From positions 369,501-433,500 of the forward strand of contig JAWQEG010000411.1 of assembly GCA_033782935.1 (NCBI GenBank): DNA of 64,000 nucleotides, in the 5' to 3' direction. Within the stretch, counting starts at the first letter, position 1. Each line of letters opens with the position of its first letter. This DNA is from Petrolisthes cinctipes (taxonomy: Eukaryota > Arthropoda > Malacostraca > Decapoda > Porcellanidae). This document shows, in pieces, positions 41,531-53,970 of this stretch. Under the pieces are notes generated by a model. The model had not been told where the DNA came from and did no database searches. It saw nothing but the letters and a program-made list of their open reading frames with translations. The position numbers and the translations under genes were made by a program.

Positions 41531-44500
41531 TTGGGCCTATATTTTGAAAACATTCAAAGACTGAGTAGGCATGTACAGATCGCTTCTGGGACTCCAAAAT
41601 ATCGAATTTTCGGGTGTTTTGAGCCTGATTTTGAGATATAAACGGGTACTGAAGATGTATGCACAGATCGACTTTTTGCACCTACAATATCGATTTTTAG
41701 CATGTTTTGGGCCTGAATCTTGAAAGCATTTTAGCACTGAGTAGGCATGTACAGATCGCTTCTGGGACCCAAAAATATCGAATTTTCGGGTGTTTTGAGC
41801 CTGAATTTCAGATATAAAAGGGTACTGAAGATGCATGCACAGATCGCTTCTGGGATGCAAAAATATCAAATTTTCGGTTGTTTTGAGCCTGAATTTGAGA
41901 AAAAAAACGGGTACAGAAGATGCATGCACATATTGATTTAGGGCACATAAAATATCGATTTTGAGCTTGTTTTGTGCCTGTATTTAGAAAATATTCTAAC
42001 ACTGAGTAGGCATGTACAGATCGCTCCTTGAACACAAAAATATCGAATTTTCGTGTGTTTTAATCTCGAATTTGAGATGTAAACGGGTAAAGAAGATGCA
42101 TGCACATATTGACTTTGGGCACCAAAAATATCGATTTTTAGCATGTTTTTGCCCTATATTTTAAATAATATTCTAGTACTAAGTAGGCATGTACAGATCG
42201 CTTCTGGTACAAAAAAAATTCGAATTTTCGGGTGTTTTGAGCCTAAAAATGAGATATAAACGGGTACTGATGATGCATGCACATATCGACATTAGGCACC
42301 TAAAATATCGTTTTTCAGCATGTTTTGGGCCTGTATTTTGAAAATATTCTAACACTGAGTAGGCATGTACAGATCGCTCCTTGAACCCAAAAATATCGAA
42401 TTTTTGTGTGTTTTAATCTCGAATTTGAAATATAAACGGGTAAAGAAGATGCATGCACATATCGACTTTGGGTACCAAAAATATCGATTTTTAGCATGTT
42501 TTTGCCCTATATTTTAAATAATATTCTAGTACTAAGTAGGCATGTACAGATTGCTTCTGGGACAAAAAAAATTCGAATTTTCGGGTGTTTTGAAGCTGAA
42601 ATTGAGAAATAAACGGGTACTGATGATGCATGCACATATCGACATTAGGCACCTAAAATATCGTTTTTTAGCATGTTTTTTGACTATATTTTGAAAATAT
42701 TTAAGCACTGAGTAGGCATGTACAGATCGCTTCTGGGACTCAAAAATATGGAATTTTCGGGTGTTTTCTGCCTGAATTTAGGATGTAAAAATGCACAGAA
42801 TATTCATACACATATTAACTTTGAGCAACTAAAATATCAATTTTCAGCATGTTTTGGACATGTATCTTAAAAATAATCTAACACTGAGTAGGCATGTACA
42901 GATTGCTCCTTGAATCCAAAAAAATCGAATATTCGTGTGTTTTAATCACGAATTTGAGATATAAAAGGGTACTGAAGATGCATGTACAGATCGCTTCTGG
43001 GACCCAAAAATATCAAATTTTCGGGTGTTTTGAGCCTGAAATTGAGATATAAACGGGTACAGAAGATGCATGCACATATCGATTTAGGGCACCTAAAATA
43101 TCGATTTTCAACTTGTTTTGTGCCTGTATTTGAAAATATTCTAGCACTGATTAGGCATGTACAGATCGCTCCTTGAATCCAAAAAAATCGAATATTCGTG
43201 TGTTTTAATCACGAATTTGAGATATAAACGGGTACAGAAGATGCATGAATATATCGACTTTGGACACCCAATATATCGATTTTTAGCATGTTTTGGGCCT
43301 ATATTTTGAAAACATTGAAACACTGAGTAGGCATGTACAGATCGCTTCTGGGACCCTAAAATATCGGATTTTTGGGTGTTTTGAGCCTGAATTTGAGATA
43401 TAAACGGGTACTGAAGATATATGCATAGATCGACTTTTTGCACCTACAATATCGATTTTCAGCATGTTTTGGGCATGTATCTTGAAAGTATTCTAGCACT
43501 GAGTAGGCATCTACAGATCGCTTCTGGGACCAAAAAATATCGAATTTTCGGGTGTTTTGAGCCTGAATTTGAGATAAAAAAGGGTACTGAAGATGTATGC
43601 ATAGATCGCTTCTGGGACCCAAAAATATCAAATTTTCGGGTGTTTTGAGCCTGAATTTGAGATATAAATGGGTACTGAAGATGTATGCATAGATCGACTT
43701 TTTGCACCTACAATATCGATTTTCAGCATGTTTTGGGCCTGTATCTTGAAAGCATTTTAGCACTGAGTAGGCATGTACAGATAGCTTCTGGGACCCAAAA
43801 ATATCGAATTTTCGGGTGTTTTGAGCCTGAATTTGAAATATAAAAGGGTACTGAAGATGCATGCACAGATCGCTTCTGGGACCCAAAAATATCAAATTTT
43901 CGGTTGTTTTGAGCCTGAATTTGAGATATAAATGGGTACAGAAGATGCATGCACATATTGATTTAGGGCACACAAAATATCGATTTTGAACTTGTTTTGT
44001 GCCTGTATTTTGAAAATATTCTAATACAGAGTAGGCATGTACAGATCGCTCCTTGAACCTAAAAATATCGAAGGTTCGTGTGTTTTGATCTCGAATTTAA
44101 GATATAAACGGGTAAAGAAGATGCATGCACATATCGACTTTGGGCACCAAAAATATTGATTTTTAGCATGTTTTTGCCCTATATTTTAAATAATATTCTA
44201 GTACTAAGTAGGCATGTACAGATAGTTTCTGGGACAAAAAAAATTCGAATTTTCGGGTGTTTTGAGCCTGAATTTGAGATATAAACGGGTACTGATGATG
44301 CATGCACATATCGACATTAGGCACCAAAAATATCGATTTTTAGCATGTTTTGGGACTGTATTTTGAAAATATTCTGTCACTGAGTAGACATGTACAGATC
44401 GCTTCTGGGACGCAAAAATATTGAATTTTCGCCAGTTTTTAACCTGAATTTGAGATATAAATGGGTACAGAAGATGCATGCACATATCGTCTTTGGGCAC

Positions 44501-44889
44501 CAAAAATATTGATTTTTAGCATGTTTTGGGCCTATATTTTGAAAATAATTAATCACTGAGTAGGCATGTACAGATCGCTTCAGGGACCCAAAAATATGGA
44601 ATTTTCGGGTGTTTTCAGCCTGAATTTAGGATGTAAACGTGTACAGAATATTCATACACATATTGACTTTGGGCAACTAAAATATCAATTTTCAGCATGC
44701 TTTGGGCCTGTATTCTGTTAAAAAATTCTAACACTGAGTAGGCATGTACAGATCGATTCTGTGATCCACGAATATCGAATTTTCGGGTGTTTTGAGACTG
44801 AATTTAAGATATAAACGGGTACAGAATATGCATACACATATCGACTTTGGGCAGATAAAATATCGATTTTCAGCATGTTTTGGACATGT

Positions 44890-46060
44890 ATCCTAAAAAT
44901 ATTCTAACACTGAGTAGGCATGTACAGATCGCTCCTTGAATCCAAAAAAATCGAATATTCGTGTGTTTTAATCACGAATTTGAGATATAAACGGGTACAG
45001 AAGATGCATGAATATATCGACTTTGGACACCTAAAATATCGATTTTTAGCATGTTTTGGGCCTGTACTTTGAAAATATTCTGTCACTGAGTAGACATGTA
45101 CAGATCGCTTCTGGGACCCAAAAATATTGAATTTTCGCCTTTTTTTGAGCCTGAATTTGAGATATAAACGGGTACAGAAGATGCATGCACATATTGTTTT
45201 TGGGCACCAAAAATATCGATTTTTAGCATGTTTTGGGCCTATATTTTGAAAATATTTAATCACTGAGTAGGCATATACCGATCGCTTCTGGGACCCAAAA
45301 ATATGGAATTTTCGGGTGTTTTCAGCCTGAATTTAGGATGTAAACGTGTACAGAATATTCATACACATATTGACTTTGGGCAACTAAAATATCAATTTTC
45401 AGCATGCTTTGGGCCTGTATTCTGTTAAAAAATTCTAACACTGAGTAGGCATGTACAGATCGATTCTGTGATCCACGAATATAGAATTTTCGGGTGTTTT
45501 GAGACTGAATTTAAGATATAAACGGGTACAGAATATGCATACACATATCGACTTTGGGCAGATAAAATATCGATTTTCAGCATGTTTTGGACATGTATCC
45601 TAAAAATATTCTAACACTGAGTAGGCATGTACAGATCGCTCCTTGAATCCAAAAAAATCGAATATTCGTGTGTTTTAATTACGAATTTGAGATATAAACG
45701 GGTACAGAAGATGCATGAATATATTGACTTTGGACACCTAAAATATCGATTTTTAGCATGTTTTGGGCCTGTATCTTGAAAATATTCTGGCACTGAGTAG
45801 ACATGTACAGATCGCTTCTGGGACCCAAAAATATTGAATTTTCGCCTTTTTTTGAGCCTGAATTTGAGATATAAACGGGTACAGAAGATGCATGCACATA
45901 TGGTTTTTGGGCACCAAAAATATCGATTTTTAGCATGTTTTGGGCCTATATTTTGAAAATATTTAATCACTGAGTAGGCATATACCGATCGCTTCTGGGA
46001 CCCAAAAATATGGAATTTTCGGGTGTTTTCAGCCTGAATTTAGGATGTAAACGTGTACAG
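44890..46060 (-). repeat. Tandem duplication of a 707-bp four-repeat unit
   Basis: The block at 44,904-45,263 recurs at 45,611-45,970. Both copies carry the private marks TTTTCGCCTTTTTTTGAGCC, TGTATTCTGTTAAAAAATTC just upstream, and CATATACCGATCGCTTCTGG at the end. Part of this set recurs near 46,440 and 47,530. Confidence 0.8.
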
Positions 46061-49000
46061 AATATTCATACACATATCGACTTTGGGCAGATAAAATATC
46101 GATTTTCAGCATGTTTTGGACATGTATCTTAAAAATAATCTAACACTGAGTAGGCATGTACAGATTGCTCCTTGAATAAAAAAAAATCGAATATTCGTGT
46201 GTTTTAATCACGAATTTGAGATATAAAAGGGTACTGAAGATGCATGTACAGATCGCTTCTGGGACCCAAAAATATCAAATTTTCGGGTGTTTTGAGCCTG
46301 AAATTGTGATATAAACGGGTACAGAAGATGCATGCACATATCGATTTAGGGCACCTAAAATATCGATTTTCAACTTGTTTTGTGCCTGTATTTGAAAATA
46401 TTCTAGCACTGATTAGGCATGTACAGATCGCTCCTTGAATCCAAAAATATTGAATTTTCGCCTTTTTTTGAGCCTGAATTTGAGATATAAACGGGTACAG
46501 AAGATGCATGAATATATCGACTTTGGACACCCAATATATCGATTTTTAGCATCTTTTAGGCCTATATTTTGAAAACATTGAAACACTGAGTAGGCATGTA
46601 CAGATCGCTTCTGGGACCCTAAAATATCGGATTTTGGGGTGTTTTGAGCCTGAATTTGAGATATAAACGGGTACTGAAGATATATGCATAGATCGACTTT
46701 TTGCACCTACAATATCGATTTTCAACATGTTTTGGGCCTGTATCTTGAAAGTTTTCTAGCACTGAGTAGGCATCTATAGATCGCTTCTGGGACCAAAAAA
46801 TATCGAATTTTCGGGTGTTTTGAGCCTGAATTTGAAATATAAAAGGGTACTGAAGATGCATGCACAGATCGCTTCTGGGACCCAAAAATATCAAATTTTC
46901 GGTTGTTTTGAGCCTGAATTTGAGATATAAATGGGTACAGAAGATTCATGCACATATTGATTTAGGGCACACAAAATATCGATTTTGAACTTGTTTTGTG
47001 CCTGTATTTTGAAAATATTCTAATACTGAGTAGGCATGTACAGATCGCTCCTTGAACCCAAAAATATCGAAGGTTCGTGTGTTTTGATCTCGAATTTAAG
47101 ATATAAACGGGTAAAGAAGATTCATGCACATATCGACTTTGGGCACCAAAAATATTGATTTTTAGCATGTTTTTGCCCTATATTTTGATAATATTCTAGT
47201 ACTAAATAGTCATGTGCAGATCGATTCTCGGACCAAAAAAATTCGAATTTTCGAGTGTTTTGAGCCTGAATTTGAGATATAAACGGGTACAGATGATGCA
47301 TGGACATATCGACATAAAACACCTAAAATATCGATTTTTCAGCATGTTTTGGGCCTGTATTTTGAAAATATTCTGTCACTGAGTAGACATGTACAGATCG
47401 CTTCTGGGACCCAATAATATCAAATTTTCGGGTGTTTTCAGCCTGAATTTAGGATGTAAACGGGTACAGAATATTCATACACATATTGACTTTGGGCAAC
47501 TAAAATATCAATTTTCAGCATGTTTTGGGCCTGTATTCTGTTAAAAAATTCTAACACTGAGTAGACATGTACAGATCGATTCTGTGATCCACGAATATTG
47601 AATTTTCGGGTGTTTTGAGACTGAATTTAAAAATATAAACGGGTACAGAATATGCATACACATATCGACTTTGGGCAGATAAAATTTCGATTTTCAGCAT
47701 GTTTTGGACATGTATCTTAAAAATATTCTAACACTGAGTAGGCATGTACAGATTGCTTCTGGGACCAAAAATATCAAATTTTTGGGTGTTTTGAGCCTGA
47801 ATTTGAGATATAAACGGGTACAGAAGATGCATGCACATATCGATTTAGGGCAACTAAAATATCGATTTTGAACTTGTTTTGTGCCTGTATTTGAAAATAT
47901 TCTAACACTGAGTAGACATGTACAGATCGCTCCTTGATTTCAAAAAAATCGAATATTCGTGTGTTTTAATCACGAATTTGAGATATAAACGGGTACAGAA
48001 GATGCATGAATATATCGACTTTGGACACCTAAAATATCGATTTTTAGCATGTTTTGGGCCTATATTTTGAAAACATTCAAGCACTGAGTAGGCATGTACA
48101 GATCGCTTCAGGGACCTCAAAATATCGAATTTTCGAGTGTTTTGAGACTGAATTTGAGATATAAACGGGTACTGATGATGCACGAACATATCGACATTAG
48201 GCACCTAAAATATCGATTTTTAGCATGTTTTGGGCCTGTATTTTGAAAATATTCTGTCACTGAGTAGACATGTACGGATCGCTTCTGGGATCCAAAAATA
48301 TCGAATTTTCGGGAGTTTTGAGCCTGAATTTGAGATATAAACGAGTAAAGATGATGCATTCACATATCGACTTTGGACACGTAAAATATTGATTTTTAGC
48401 ATGTTTTGGGCCTATATTTTAAAAACATTCAAGCACTGACTAGGCATGTACAGATCGCTTCTGGGACTCAAAAATATCGAATTTTCGGGTGTTTTGAGCC
48501 TGAACTTGAGATATAAAAGGGTACTGAAGATGCATGCACAGATCGCTTCTGGACGCAAAAATATCAAATTTTCGGTTGTTTTGAGCCTGAATTCGAGATA
48601 TAAACGGGTACAGAAGATGCATGCACATATTGATTTAGGGCACATAAAATATCGATTTTGAACTTGTTTTGTGCCTGTATTTTGAAAATATTCTAACACT
48701 GAGTAGGCATGTACAGATTGCTCCTTGAACACAAAAATATCGAATTTTCGTGTGTTTTGATCTCAAATTTGAGATGTAAACGGGTAAAGAAGATGCATGC
48801 ACATATCGACTTTGGGCACCAAAAACATCGATTTTTAGCATGTTTTTGCCCTATATTTTGATAATATTCTAGTACTAAGTAGTCATGTGCAGATCGATTC
48901 TGGGACCAAAAAAATTCGAATTTTCGAGTGTTTTGAGCCTGAATTTGAGATATAAACGGGTACTGATGATGCATGCACATATCGACATTAACCACCTAAA

Positions 49001-50151
49001 ATATCGATTTTTCAGCATGTTTTGGGCCTGTATTTTGAAAATATTCTGTCACTGTGTAGGCATGTACAGATCGCTTCTGGGACCCAAAAATATCAAATTT
49101 TCGGGTGTTTTGAGCCTGAATTTGAGATATAAACGAGTACTGAAGATGCATGCACATATCGACTTTGGCCAACTAAAATATCAATTTTATCCTGTTTTGG
49201 CCCTATATTTTGATAATATTCTAGTACTATGTAGGCATGTACAGATCGCTTCTGGGACAAAAAAAAATCGACTTTTCGGGTGTTTTGAGTCTGAATTTGA
49301 GATATAAACGGGTACTGATGATGTATGCATAGATCGACTTTTTGCATCTACAATATGGAATTTCAGCATGTTTTGGGCCTGTATCTTGAAAACATTCTAA
49401 CACTGAGTAGGCATGTACAGATCGCTCCTTGAATCCAAAAAAATCTAATTTTCGTGTGTTTTAATCTCGAATATGAGATATAAACGTGTACAGAAGATGC
49501 ATGCACATATCGATTTAGGGCACCTAAAATATCGATTTTCCACTTGTTTTGTGCCTGTATTTTGAAAATATTCAAACACTGAGTAGGCATGTACAGATCG
49601 CTTCTGGGACCCAAAAATATCGAATTTTCGGGTGTTTTGAGCCTGAATTTGAGATATTTACGGGTACAGAAAATGCATGTACATATCGTCTTTGGGCACC
49701 AAAAATATCGATTTTTAGCTTGTTTTGGGCGTATATTTTGATAATATTCTAGTACTGAGTAGGCATGTACAGATCGTTTCTGGGACCCAAAAATATCGAA
49801 TATTTGGGTGTTCTGAGCCTGAATTTGAGATATAAACAAGTACTGAAGATGTATTCACATATCGACATTGGGCACCAAAAATATCGATTTTTAGCATGTT
49901 TTGGGCCTATATTTTGAAAATATTTAAGCACTGAGTAGGCATGTACAGATCGCTTCTTGGACCCTAAAATATCGAATTTTCGGGAGTTTTAAGCCTGAAT
50001 TTAAGATAAAAACGCGTACAGAAGATGCATGTACATATCGACTTTGGACACATAAAATATCGATTATTAGCATGTTTTGAGCCTATGTTTTGAAAACATT
50101 CTAGCACTGAGTAGGTATGTACAGATCGCTTCTGGGACACAAAAATATCAA

Positions 50152-50166
50152 TTTTTTTTTTTTTTT
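50152..50166 (+). repeat. T15 run inside one of the last satellite repeats
   Basis: Where other repeats read CGAATTTTCGGGTGTTTTGA, this one has 15 T's. It lies less than 100 bp from the array end. Confidence 0.9.
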
Positions 50167-50249
50167 AGCCTGAATTTGGGATATAAACGGGTACAGAAGA
50201 TGCATGCACATATTGACTTTGGGCACCCAAAATATCGATTTTTTGCATG

Positions 50250-50984
50250 TGTAACATATACATGTATTTGTTATAATTATTAGATGCTGTATATTTAGTT
50301 TTGTTAAGATATGATTCGATGAATACATGAATCCATGTTCATGAATCTAATTTTCTGTGTTGTGAAAACTGTATGAAACTGTTTTCCTCAGTTCGAGACG
50401 TTTGGGGATGATTCATAACATATAATCCGAGGTGATGGAGGAGGAGAGAGTGAGTGTGGAAAGCAGTTCTGTTCTGGATCTCGCCCAGTCAAATACCGGT
50501 GGTGGTACAAGTCACTTCAAGTTCCTTCATTTATACCATATTCTTGATTGTCATAGCTCTCAGTTAACGAGCTCTTTTCTACATATCCTCTTGACTTATC
50601 CAAGAAACCTTATACCGGTACTCGACTGGGTGACTGACTATTGGTGATAACCCATACTATTCTCGTGCCTCATTTCTTCACATTGGGAGAACGTAGTGTC
50701 TGCAACCCTACAGCTAAGTGTCATTTTGAGAGTCTTTACAGGTGCTTCATTGACTTTATTCTCCCTAACATCCAACTTTGGTTATTCTTTTTGCTACTTG
50801 TTATAGTTACCAAACTGGTCACACTGACATACGTTTCCCTCTGAAGTCATATTGACTTTGGAATTTGTTTATGTATCTAAAGATTGATTTGGCACCCTAA
50901 TAGTAACTTCTAAAATTTTAAACTTTAACCATAATATCCTTAGTGGCTAAGACAGTCGTAAGTGCCAAACCAAGGTTTGATAAG
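50250..50984. other. Non-repetitive flank of the satellite; no gene recognised
   Basis: The satellite stops within a half-unit after TATCGATTTTTTGCATG, and ordinary sequence follows. Two short + frames (50,432-50,647 and 50,641-50,844) are open, but they show no recognisable domain, lie next to stops and could be chance. I see no RNA gene or promoter that I can support. Confidence 0.6.
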
Positions 50985-51445
50985 TAACAATTTTTTTTTA
51001 AAGTATTAATTTATTTTAAGTATTATTTTTTTTAAGTAACAATTTTTTTTAAGTATAATTTTTTTAAAATATAATTTGTTTAAGTATTAAATTTTTTTTA
51101 AAGTATTATTTTTTTAAGTATATATATTTGTTTTTGTATTACTTTTTTTTAAGTATTAATTTTGTTTATGTATTAATTTTTGTTAAGTATTATTTTTATT
51201 TTAATATTTTTTTAAGTATCAATTTTTTTAAGTACTATTTTTTGTAAGTATTATTTTTTTTTCATTTTTTTTTTGTAAGTATTAATTTTTTTTTAAGTAT
51301 TAATTTTCTAATAAGTATTAATTTTGTTTAAGTATTATTTATTTAAGTAATATTATTTTTTTATGTATTAATTTTTTTTAGTATTAATTTTTTTTAAGTA
51401 TTATTATTTTTTTTTTTTTTTTGTAAGTATTAAAAAAAAAAAATT
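50985..51445 (+). repeat. T-rich degenerate tandem repeat, core TTTTTTTAAGTATTAA
   Basis: About 25 irregular copies of a 14-20 bp core: a T run, then AAGTATTA. T-run length and small indels vary between copies. It ends with a long T run followed by GTAAGTATTAAAAAAAAAAAA. This is low-complexity DNA and likely prone to slippage in sequencing. Confidence 0.85.
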
Positions 51446-51545
51446 GCCTCTTACATGGCAACACTGATTTCACGACACTGTCAATAATAACGTCAAAATC
51501 CATGATGGCCGCCAGTTTGTTTACATTGAGATGATGAATGTAAAA

Positions 51546-51690
51546 GTAATAATAATAACAATAATAATAACAATAGGAGTACAGTATTATAAAAAAAATG
51601 AAATATATTTGAATAAATACCAATGAATATTTAGAATCCAATAACTAGATAAATAAATAATAATAATAATAATGATAATAATAATAGTTA
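51546..51690 (+). repeat. AAT trinucleotide microsatellite, two tracts
   Basis: Imperfect (AAT)n occurs at about 51,546-51,576 and again at about 51,656-51,688, with CAA and GAT interruptions. Between the tracts lies AT-rich sequence with nothing recognised. Confidence 0.85.
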
Positions 51691-51849
51691 CCACTCATAA
51701 TCTCTTTTATTTACACCAGCATTGCTAATTTCTTCAGTGTTGTCATTTCCAAGGTAATTACCCCAGATTACCATAGTTTGGTGCCATTTAAGGTAAAGTT
51801 TGGCCCATTACCGTTTTGTAGCATTGTTGCCACATCCGGCTAGGTCCCA

Positions 51850-52215
51850 GTATTCTGCCCCGGTCATTTCCTGTACTTTACCACGGTTATTTCCCGGTAG
51901 TTTGACCAGGTTAGATTCCGGTAGTTTGCCCAGATTAGGTCCCTGTGGTCTGATGCGGTCTAGGTTAGGTTAGGTTAGGCTAGGCTAATTTCAAAATGCC
52001 CATTTTGAATATGCCCTATCTTGGAAATGCCATAGAAGAAAATAGTCTTAGAATGGTCTAAATAAGTGGGTAATGAAAGTAGAAAAAACGTACATGATAA
52101 CGGCAGTTGTTTCTATATTTACCGTATTTTGCCACGGTCCTTACCACGTTTAGTTCCCGGTAGTTTGCCCAGGTTAGGTCCTGGTAGTTTACTGCAGTTT
52201 AGGTTAGGAGGGGAG
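51850..52215 (+). repeat. Dispersed repeat blocks with TTAGG-like tract (left copies)
   Basis: Two copies of a GGTAGTTTGCCCAGGTTAGG-type block lie at about 51,855-51,985 and 52,125-52,210, with (TTAGG)3-4-like DNA at 51,960-51,985. Between them, 51,985-52,120 begins AATTTCAAAATGCCC and contains CTTGGAAATGCC and TTAGAATGGTCTAAATAAG. This middle block resembles 56,884-57,020 in the same orientation. The first block resembles 57,360-57,430 in the opposite orientation. These look like members of one moderately old repeat family. I cannot name the family. Confidence 0.55.
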
Positions 52216-52337
52216 ACCACACTCTGACATGATAATTTTGGCCTAAATTTTGCATTTTTCAATTCCATGCTAAATATGTTCTTTGAGGTCCTGCGCATCA
52301 TGTAGTAGCAACCAAACTTGCTTATCAGCCTTCAAAC

Positions 52338-53551
52338 CCCTACAACCCCCCCCCCAACTACCCACAAACACTCGAAATTCCATTTTTGTTTCCTATGTTA
52401 TATATGGTCATTGAATTAGTAATTTGATTAGTATTATTATGTCCCCCAACCCCACAAACCCCACCCCATAACCTGCTACCCCATAAACCCCACCTAATAA
52501 CCCCCACCCCACAAACCCCACCCCATAACCCCCACCCTACAATCCCCACCCCACAACCCCCACCCCACAACCCCCACCCCATAACCCCCACCCTACAATC
52601 CCCACCCCACAACCCCCACCCCACAACCCCCACCCCATAAACCCCACCCCACAACCCCCAACCCCATAACCCCCACCCCACCCCACAACCCTCACCCCAC
52701 AACCCCCAACCCCATAACCCACACCCCACAACCCCCACTCCACAACCCCCACCCCACAACCCCCACCCCACAACCACCATCCCATAAACCCCACCCCATA
52801 ACCCCCACCCCATAAACCCCACCCCATAAACCCCAACCCCATAAACCCCACCCCACAACCCCCAACCCCATAACCCCCACCCCACAACCCCCTCCTCACA
52901 ACCACCATCCCATAACCCCCACCCCACAACCCCCACCCCACAACCCCCACCCCATAACCCCCACCCCATAATCCCCACCCCATAACCCCCACCCCATAAC
53001 CCCCACCCCATAACCCCCACCCCATAAACCCCAACCCCATGAACCCCACCCCACAACCCCCAACCCCATAACCCCCACCCCACAACCCCCACCCCATAAC
53101 CCCCACCCCACAACCCCCAACCCCATAACCCCCATCCCATAAACCCCACCCCATAACCCCCACCCCATAATCCCCACCTCATAACCCTAACCCCATAACC
53201 CCCACCTCATAACCCCCAACTCATAACCCCCAACCCCATAACCCCCACCCCATAACCCCCAACCCATAACCCCCAACCCATAACCCCCAACCCCATAAAC
53301 CCCACCCCATAACCCTCACCCCATAACCCTCAACCCATGATCCCCACCCCATAAATCCCACCCCATAACCCCCACCCCGTAGCCCCCAACCCATAACCCC
53401 CAATCCCAAACCCCACCCCATATCCCCAACCACATAACCCCCAATCCCAAACCCCACCCCATAAACCCCAACCACATAACCCCCAATCCCATAACCCCCA
53501 CCCCATAACTCTCTCCCCCTAACTCCCAATCCCCAACCCCATAACCTCCAA
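52338..53551 (+). repeat. C-rich minisatellite, unit CCCCACCCCATAAC (14-15 bp)
   Basis: About 80 copies of a 14-15 bp unit, CCCCACCCCATAAC or CCCCACCCCACAAC, with some 13-16 bp variants. The - strand is strongly G-rich, with repeated GGGG runs separated by 2-5 bases, so it should be able to form G-quadruplexes and the C-rich strand i-motifs. Unit lengths that are not multiples of three, together with the lack of stop triplets, leave several long Gly/Trp/Val-rich - strand frames open (up to 274 codons). These are by-products of the repeat, not proteins. Confidence 0.95.
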
Positions 53552-53970
53552 CCTTGTTCACTACTCATATCGCGACCCTTCTTCACACGGTCAACCACGG
53601 CTGATAAGGAGGCCTACCCCTGGCCAGGCTGCATTCAAATTACACGTAGATGTCTTCAATACACACTCTATTCATTTTCTGAACAGTCGTAGACTATATA
53701 ACAAACCCATATACAAATACACATACATGTGTGTGTGTGTTTTTTTTTATGTAGAATACTCTATATGAAACTCACTGTGAATGAAAAAAAGGAAAAAAAC
53801 AGAAATGTAAAATGAAATTAGCCTTTACCCTCAAGTTGTCTCAAAGGATTCCGAACGTGACCATAAACAGCGCATCCTACCACTACCACTTTCCTTCACT
53901 TTTACTCCAGACTCTGTCGAGTATTATTGTACGAGCTCAAATCAAGCAAGCAAGCAATCTTTTTCTCAAG
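53552..53970 (+). other. Region upstream of the transposase gene; no gene recognised
   Basis: Mixed sequence with a short (GT)n/T tract at 53,727-53,749. A frame is open upstream of the transposase start from 53,812, but its ATG has a weak context, and the basic start motif of the next entry at 53,971 is the better start. No clear TATA box or terminal inverted repeat was identified by eye. Confidence 0.5.

Larger units (their letters stand above)
20970..50249 (-). repeat. 176/177-bp satellite array, - orientation arm
   Basis: The same satellite as 1-20,969, but every repeat is reverse-complemented, reading GTAGGCATGTACAGATCGCT, TCGGGTGTTTTGAGCCTGAA, GAGATATAAACGGGTAC and so on. It has about 166 repeat-equivalents by length. 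Sequence classes are more diverse than in the + arm. Many half-units carry CTCCTTGAA in place of CTTCTGGGACC with a GTGTGTTTTAATC tail, and others carry CAGCCTGAATTTAGGATG. About 25 places show an exchange of half-units, where GATGCATGCACA runs straight into GATCGCTTCTGGG. I did not find the 147-bp deletion form here. A T15 run at 50,152-50,166 interrupts one of the last repeats. No coding gene or inserted element was recognised. Confidence 0.97.

Noticed and set aside
1..50249. Dozens of 60-250 codon frames across the satellite on both strands
   Set aside because: They follow the repeat, appear in several frames and both strands at once, break whenever a 176-bp copy intervenes, and encode no recognisable domain.
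1..50249. CRISPR-like or phage-like repeat array
   Set aside because: The repeats are contiguous, about 176 bp, without unique spacers, and the window has eukaryotic features and no cas genes.
50432..50844. Two adjacent short + strand frames beside the satellite edge
   Set aside because: No domain, no homology I recognise, and they could be chance frames. Left as unassigned sequence.
52358..53598. Long Gly/Trp-rich - strand frames (up to 274 codons)
   Set aside because: They are translations of the C-rich minisatellite, open in more than one frame, with no start context or conserved domain.
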